From CAZIVE01 sp964542435 (lineage in GTDB: Bacteria > Bacteroidota > Bacteroidia > Bacteroidales > Tannerellaceae), in the NCBI GenBank assembly GCA_964542435.1, contig CAZIVE010000104.1, positions 1 through 9,109 on the forward strand: a stretch of DNA of 9,109 nt, in the 5' to 3' direction. A program made the translations under genes and the position numbers. The notes under the pieces are model-generated. The model searched no databases. It had not been told where the DNA came from and worked only from the letters and a program-made list of their open reading frames with translations. Of this stretch, positions 5,342 to 9,109 are shown one piece after another. Position 1 is the stretch's first letter. Every line of letters starts with the position of its first letter.

Positions 5342-7654
5342 ATGCGGAAAATAAAATTGATTCTCTTAGCATTATGGGTATCATTCTCATTGTATTCTCA
5401 AATGGTGACAACTTACGAAGGAAAACTGGGGCACACTGTTGCATTCAACGTAGCAAGCTTCACGGACGTTCGTGACAAGACGCTGGAAGATATCATCCAT
5501 AAACTGCCAGGAGTGAAATATGACACTCGTACATTCACTTATAATGGCATGCAGGTAACGAAAATCTATGTAGATGAAAGCGATACGCGGAGCAGTTTCA
5601 TGCTTGTAGCGGGACTAAAACCGGAAGAGATTGACAAGATTGAATTCATTGAAAACTTCCAAGCTGTAAAGGTGCTGCAGAACAAACAATACAGTTCGAT
5701 GGCTGCAATGAACATTATCCTCAAGAAAGGGATCGGTTCGAACTGGAGCGGGAAAGCAAAAGTCGGATCGGGATGGACGCCGACTTTGTATAATGCCGAC
5801 ATTTATACTATAAGATTGGGCAAAAAATCTCAGAGCATGTTCAACTTCATGGCGAATAACACCGGACAGGATCTCAACAGCCTGGTCTCGAAGTTCGTCC
5901 CTGACGATATCGGTCTGACGGCCGGAAGATTCAAGCTTGCCAGTTATATTGATATTTCGGGCGTGAAAACACCATTGGCAGACGATCGCACACGTTTTAA
6001 TGACAGTTACATGTTCAGCATGGTAAACACCTTCAAGTTGTCCGATAAGTTCCAGCTCTATACGCAGGGTTCTTATCTCTACGAGAAAAACAGGTCTGAG
6101 ATGTTCACAGAAGTGGAATATTATTTTAAAGACGGCACCGTTGTCGAAACCAACTCTGGGGAATATGCCTCGAAAAAGTTCAACGAAGTGAAGGGAACAC
6201 TCGCACTGATATCCAACAGCGACAAGTATTATCTGGTCGATCAGCTTTTCACTGAGGTCAATTGTAGGCATATCGGAAATGAGATGACAGGGACCTATCC
6301 CAATTCGCAGGCAGGCAAGCTATCTTCGCTGAATGTCAAGAACGACCTGCGCTATCTTCGGCCCATAGGGAACTGGCTTTTGACGGTCTATTCGCAAAAC
6401 CAGATTCAATCCATCCCTCAGAATATTGGAATTCGCCGCGTAGGCTCATCGCAGTACCAGGATATTCATTCAACAGTACTGTTCTCTGATACAAAGGCCT
6501 CTTTCGGATATACCTTCAATGGATGGACGGTTACGATGGACGAAGGTCTTGATGTGTTGAGCAGAACTTTGGAGAGCGATTTGGATGGCGTTGACTCGGT
6601 AGATGTGAAAAACAACAATGCGAAATTCGGATATATCCATGCATTCGTTCAGCCGACCGTCAACTATGTCTCTTCCCATCTGCAGATGCGGGCTGGACTG
6701 CCTTTCAAATACTATCATTACACGTTTCATGAACATTCCACGAAAGAGTCTTCCCAAAAAGACATCACCAACTTTGAACCGTTGCTTTCCATCAAATACA
6801 TGGTCAATCCGCTGCTCTCTTTCACATTGAACGGGAAAGTGCAATACGATCTGGTGGATGTAGGCAGTTTCTACACGGGCATGATTCTGACCAACTATCG
6901 GAACATCAAGCAGGGTTCGCTGAAATATAATCTCGATAACGAGCATTCTCTGGATTTGTCATATTCCTATAAACTCCCGAAGTATTCCTATTTCATGAAT
7001 GGCATGATCAGATATATGGTTGCAAAATCCAAGTTCAGCACATTCGATACATTCGTCGGGGATTACGTGCTCAAAGGATTGCTGCCCCAGCAGACCGATG
7101 CCAAGGTGAAATACAGTGACATGACGATCAGCAAAGGCATCGACGCACTGAAAGGAACCATCGGGATCTCTTGCAATTACAGGATCATCGAACGGAAAAT
7201 GATACGTAACAATCAGTTGGTGAAATACAATACGAATATATTCAGTATTGGGCCCAGCATCAACGGCCGGTTGACAAAATGGATGAAAGTGGATTATAAA
7301 TTTGAGCAGAACAATATTCAGATGAAAATATCAGGATCAGACACCAAATCACATACAAACCGGTACAATCAGAGACTCGAGATGATTCTGACTCCAACGG
7401 ACAAAGTCAACTTCAGCATGTTGGGCGAGCATTATCATGCCTCCATTACGGGCGAAAAAGCGATGAATCTCTTTCTCGCCGATGTAAAAGCCGAATATCA
7501 ATTCACCAAACAATGGCAGTTTATCGCGTCTATCACCAACATCCTGAATCAAGCCGATTACTCGTTTACAAACATTGACAATCTGACGCAAACCCGCACT
7601 TCCTACAAGATCCGTCCGAGAAACGTTCTGCTAAGTTTGTATTATAAATTCTGA
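5342..7654 (+). CDS. Outer-membrane beta-barrel protein, TonB-dependent-receptor-like, without carboxypeptidase-like domain
   Basis: This 770-residue protein begins with a signal peptide (MRKIKLILLALWVSFSLYS). A short plug-like region follows at about 40-130: TLEDIIHKLPGVKYD, YNGMQVTKIYVDES, LKPEEIDKIEFIENFQAVKVLQ, AAMNIILKKG. This is the pattern of Bacteroidota TonB-receptor-like barrels in which the plug says liPGv...i.y.G..v...yvDG. From about 135 to the end the sequence alternates like membrane beta-strands and finishes SLYYKF with the terminal aromatic typical of outer-membrane barrels. Relatives usually carry a carboxypeptidase-regulatory-like domain before the plug; here the signal peptide runs almost directly into it, and an in-frame stop at 5309-5311 rules out a longer start. 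There is no SusD partner and no clear TonB box. The gene seems more A/T-rich than the operon before it. Substrate and whether it transports anything are unknown. Confidence 0.8.
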   Translation: MRKIKLILLALWVSFSLYSQMVTTYEGKLGHTVAFNVASFTDVRDKTLEDIIHKLPGVKYDTRTFTYNGMQVTKIYVDESDTRSSFMLVAGLKPEEIDKIEFIENFQAVKVLQNKQYSSMAAMNIILKKGIGSNWSGKAKVGSGWTPTLYNADIYTIRLGKKSQSMFNFMANNTGQDLNSLVSKFVPDDIGLTAGRFKLASYIDISGVKTPLADDRTRFNDSYMFSMVNTFKLSDKFQLYTQGSYLYEKNRSEMFTEVEYYFKDGTVVETNSGEYASKKFNEVKGTLALISNSDKYYLVDQLFTEVNCRHIGNEMTGTYPNSQAGKLSSLNVKNDLRYLRPIGNWLLTVYSQNQIQSIPQNIGIRRVGSSQYQDIHSTVLFSDTKASFGYTFNGWTVTMDEGLDVLSRTLESDLDGVDSVDVKNNNAKFGYIHAFVQPTVNYVSSHLQMRAGLPFKYYHYTFHEHSTKESSQKDITNFEPLLSIKYMVNPLLSFTLNGKVQYDLVDVGSFYTGMILTNYRNIKQGSLKYNLDNEHSLDLSYSYKLPKYSYFMNGMIRYMVAKSKFSTFDTFVGDYVLKGLLPQQTDAKVKYSDMTISKGIDALKGTIGISCNYRIIERKMIRNNQLVKYNTNIFSIGPSINGRLTKWMKVDYKFEQNNIQMKISGSDTKSHTNRYNQRLEMILTPTDKVNFSMLGEHYHASITGEKAMNLFLADVKAEYQFTKQWQFIASITNILNQADYSFTNIDNLTQTRTSYKIRPRNVLLSLYYKF

Positions 7655-7740
7655 ACCTTATCCATCTCTGAAAGGATCCGATTCTCGTAGAGACACATTA
7701 CGAAATTGGGAACTAACAGATTGACGCAATCATCTTGGAT

Positions 7741-7767
7741 TCGATTCTGAAGAATTGATCATTTTTT
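7741..7767 (+). terminator. Weak terminator-like hairpin after the barrel gene
   Basis: TCGATTC (7741-7747) pairs with GAATTGA (7752-7758), one G-U included, around a TGAA loop. Six T (7762-7767) follow after three bases. The stem is A/T-rich, so termination may be partial and some read-through into the PepSY-like gene is possible. Confidence 0.45.
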
Positions 7768-7785
7768 ATATTTCAAGGGGTTTAT

Positions 7786-7803
7786 ATTCAAATTCTCTAC
7801 AAA
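7786..7803 (+). repeat. Third copy of the 18-bp operator, upstream of the PepSY-like gene
   Basis: ATTCAAATTCTCTACAAA differs at one position from the copy at 5010-5027 and ends nine bases before the -7 box at 7813, the same spacing as the copy at 5028-5045. Only a poor second half is visible upstream (ATTTCAA at 7770-7776), so this site may be single or have a degenerate partner. Confidence 0.7.
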
Positions 7804-7812
7804 ATCGCTGGA

Positions 7813-7820
7813 TACCTTTG
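7813..7820 (+). promoter_or_regulatory. -7 promoter box of the PepSY-like gene
   Basis: TACCTTTG fits TAnnTTTG exactly. The start would lie near 7825, giving a leader of about 16 nt. The -33 position falls inside the 18-bp element and has no TTTG. Confidence 0.7.
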
Positions 7821-7840
7821 TGGACTAAATTTTTAAAGTC

Positions 7841-8278
7841 ATGAAAAAAGTAATGTTATTTGCCCTGTGCATGGTCCTTGCTGCAACAAATGTCTGCTTG
7901 GCAAAGGACAAGAAAGTGAAGCCCGAAAATCTACCCGCTCCCGTTCAACAATTCGTCAAGAACTATTTCCCCAGCGCCAAGATCGTTGAAGTGACACAAG
8001 AAGCCGACGATCTGGACTTCAATCTCACGCTGTCCAATGGAACGAAACTTGAATTCGGAAAGGACAATCAATGGAGTGAGATCGCAAACAAAAAAGCAAA
8101 CATCCCATCCAAATTGATCCCTTCTCAGATCATCAACTATGTCAAGCAGAAATATCCCGGCACTGCTATCACCTGTATTGAACGCAGTTCTTTGGGTTAT
8201 GACATCAGCTTGAGCAACAACAAACAATTCCAGTTGAACAAACAATTTCAACCGGCAAAATTCAAAGATGTTGATTAG
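7841..8278 (+). CDS. Secreted protein with two PepSY-like repeats (PF11396-type)
   Basis: This 145-residue protein has a signal peptide of about 21 residues (MKKVMLFALCMVLAATNVCLA before KDKK) and so is probably periplasmic. Two similar halves follow: about 31-82 (LPAPVQQFVKNYFPSAKI...LSNGTKLEFGKDNQW) and 88-143 (IPSKLIPSQIINYVKQKYPGTAI...LSNNKQFQLNKQFQP). Each has the helix ending in yFP/kYP followed by strands, the pattern of the PepSY-like family common in Bacteroidota; the length is usual. Molecular function is not established for this family; binding or inhibiting a periplasmic partner is often suggested. The gene has its own promoter and shares an 18-bp element with the barrel gene upstream, so a common role in the envelope is inferred. 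The tail holds a small tandem duplication (NKQFQ twice). Confidence 0.85.
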   Translation: MKKVMLFALCMVLAATNVCLAKDKKVKPENLPAPVQQFVKNYFPSAKIVEVTQEADDLDFNLTLSNGTKLEFGKDNQWSEIANKKANIPSKLIPSQIINYVKQKYPGTAITCIERSSLGYDISLSNNKQFQLNKQFQPAKFKDVD

Positions 8279-8294
8279 ATAGTAAATCGAATCG

Positions 8295-8314
8295 AGACAG
8301 ATAGCGATCTGTTT
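8295..8314 (+). other. Hairpin just after the PepSY-like gene
   Basis: AGACAGAT (8295-8302) pairs with ATCTGTTT (8307-8314), one G-U, around AGCG, starting 17 bases after the stop. Five T come only at 8326-8330, too far for a classic terminator. It may stabilise the 3' end. Confidence 0.4.
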
Positions 8315-8361
8315 CCTTCGACGCCTTTTTAATTACATTTTATTTTTTCAACATTCATAGG

Positions 8362-8397
8362 AGTTCCGGCTGTCGCGAGATATCCGGAGCTTTTTTT
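8362..8397 (+). terminator. Rho-independent terminator after the PepSY-like gene
   Basis: AGTTCCGG (8362-8369) pairs with CCGGAGCT (8384-8391), one G-U, around a 14-base loop containing TCGCGA. Seven T (8391-8397) follow directly. It lies about 85 bases after the stop. The opposite strand lacks a matching T-run, so it serves the plus strand. Confidence 0.8.
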
Positions 8398-8407
8398 ATT
8401 GTATCCA

Positions 8408-8485
8408 TCAAAGCAAAAAGGACGTTTGCGGCTCATTGTCTTCTATACGCAGCCGCTTCGCGTCAACAGAGTGATTAGCCTTCAT
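8408..8485 (-). CDS. Possible 25-residue microprotein after the sugar transferase
   Basis: An ATG frame, MKANHSVDAKRLRIEDNEPQTSFLL, starts nine bases after the stop of the sugar transferase on the same strand. It has no signal peptide or membrane segment and I do not recognise it. Its second half overlaps the candidate minus-strand terminator hairpin, which argues against a real gene. It could equally be chance. Confidence 0.15.
   Translation of the reverse strand: MKANHSVDAKRLRIEDNEPQTSFLL
8415..8456 (-). terminator. Possible terminator for the minus-strand sugar transferase gene
   Basis: On the minus strand GCGGCT (8456-8451) pairs with AGCCGC (8433-8428) around a 17-base loop, and five T (8419-8415) come eight bases after the stem. 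The gap and long loop make it weak, but position 39 bases after the transferase stop fits. Confidence 0.35.
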
Positions 8486-8494
8486 AGTCCGCTT

Positions 8495-9109
8495 TCATAC
8501 GCCTTTGCCGGTCACAACGGTTCGGACAGTGAAGATAAGGATGGTGACATCGAGCGTCAGCGACATATTGTCGTAGTAGATAAGATCATAACCGAGACGT
8601 TCAATCATCTGATCGACCGTTCCTGCATAGCCATATTTTACCATGCCGAGCGACGTGATGCCCGGACGGACATTGTGGAGAAGATAATAGAACGGTGCCT
8701 TTTCCACAATCCGATCGATGTAATAACGACGTTCCGGTCGTGGACCAACGAGCGACATATCGCCTTTCAGCACATTCCAGAACTGAGGCAGTTCGTCCAG
8801 GCGGTATTTGCGAAGGAATCTACCGAAAGGCGTGATGCGTGAATCGTTTTCCGAAGAGAGCGATGGACCTTCCTCTTCGGCATTTACATACATCGTACGA
8901 AACTTGTAGATCGTAAACGGTTCGCCCCGATAGCCGATACGTTCCTGACGAAAAATGATCGGACCGTCCGACTCCTTCTTCACCCGCCACATGATATAAA
9001 GGTATAACGGCGAGAAAAGTAGCATGAACAAGATGGAACAGAACTTATCGAGGAAAAGCTTGATGTTCTTCTCCGACTCGGAAAAGTTATTGTCCGTCAC
9101 GTCCACGAG
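8495..9109 (-). CDS. Polyprenyl-phosphate sugar-1-phosphate transferase, catalytic domain (5' end outside window)
   Basis: The last 205 codons of a bacterial sugar transferase (PF02397-type) are seen. Such enzymes move a sugar phosphate from a nucleotide sugar to undecaprenyl phosphate, the first step of capsule, exopolysaccharide or O-antigen repeat assembly at the inner membrane. Counting from the GTG at 9106: the re-entrant membrane helix with its Ser-Pro break is LFSPLYLY (30-37), FRQERIGYRGEPFTIYKFRTM (52-72) is the signature region, the catalytic Asp-Glu pair is D104-E105 in RLDELPQ, and KGDMSLVGPRPE (114-125) is the second hallmark. The GTG is unlikely to be the start: the frame stays open to the edge and this phylum seldom uses GTG. 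The full protein may be a short PglC-like enzyme or a longer WbaP/WcaJ-like one with membrane segments upstream. Confidence 0.9.
   Translation of the reverse strand, partial: LVDVTDNNFSESEKNIKLFLDKFCSILFMLLFSPLYLYIMWRVKKESDGPIIFRQERIGYRGEPFTIYKFRTMYVNAEEEGPSLSSENDSRITPFGRFLRKYRLDELPQFWNVLKGDMSLVGPRPERRYYIDRIVEKAPFYYLLHNVRPGITSLGMVKYGYAGTVDQMIERLGYDLIYYDNMSLTLDVTILIFTVRTVVTGKGV

Noticed and set aside
5199..5444. An 81-codon minus-strand frame spanning the leader and the start of the barrel gene
   Set aside because: No signal peptide, domain or promoter; it overlaps the barrel gene's signal sequence on the opposite strand.
8399..8842. A 147-codon plus-strand frame overlapping the sugar transferase
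   Set aside because: It lies opposite conserved transferase motifs and starts inside a terminator T-run region; no domain is visible.

Overview
The window looks like chromosome of a member of the Bacteroidota, probably Bacteroidales and perhaps Prevotella-like. Three start regions carry the TAnnTTTG -7 box typical of this phylum. Starts are preceded by A/T-rich sequence rather than Shine-Dalgarno sites. The families present fit: a PepSY_like periplasmic protein, a TonB-receptor-like barrel, a two-domain alpha/beta plus SGNH esterase, and a FucP-like permease. I see no tRNA, rRNA, CRISPR array, insertion sequence or phage gene. Family names rest on reading motifs by eye, with no database search.

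Layout. (1) 1-1477, minus strand, running off the left edge: a secreted two-domain esterase. (2) 1478-1619: a divergent promoter region. (3) 1620-4923, plus strand: an apparent three-gene operon of threonine aldolase, MFS permease and exported serine hydrolase, closed by a strong terminator at 4946-4981. (4) 4982-5341: a long regulatory region with a tandem 18-bp repeat, a -7 box and a leader of about 275 nt. (5) 5342-7654: an outer-membrane beta-barrel protein with a plug-like N-terminus but no carboxypeptidase-like domain and no SusD partner. (6) 7841-8278: a secreted protein with two PepSY-like repeats and its own promoter. (7) 8279-8494: a convergent region with terminator-like hairpins. 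(8) 8495-9109, minus strand, running off the right edge: the catalytic domain of a polyprenyl-phosphate sugar-phosphate transferase for surface polysaccharide.

The most interesting point is regulatory. The 18-bp element at 7786-7803, before the PepSY-like gene, matches one of the two tandem copies before the barrel gene (5010-5027) at 17 of 18 positions. The promoter-proximal copy at each gene ends exactly nine bases before its -7 box. The two envelope genes therefore probably share one regulator and form a small regulon, although a terminator-like hairpin separates them. The aldolase operon could be a hydrolyse-import-cleave route (periplasmic hydrolase, inner-membrane permease, cytoplasmic aldolase), but its substrate cannot be read from the sequence.
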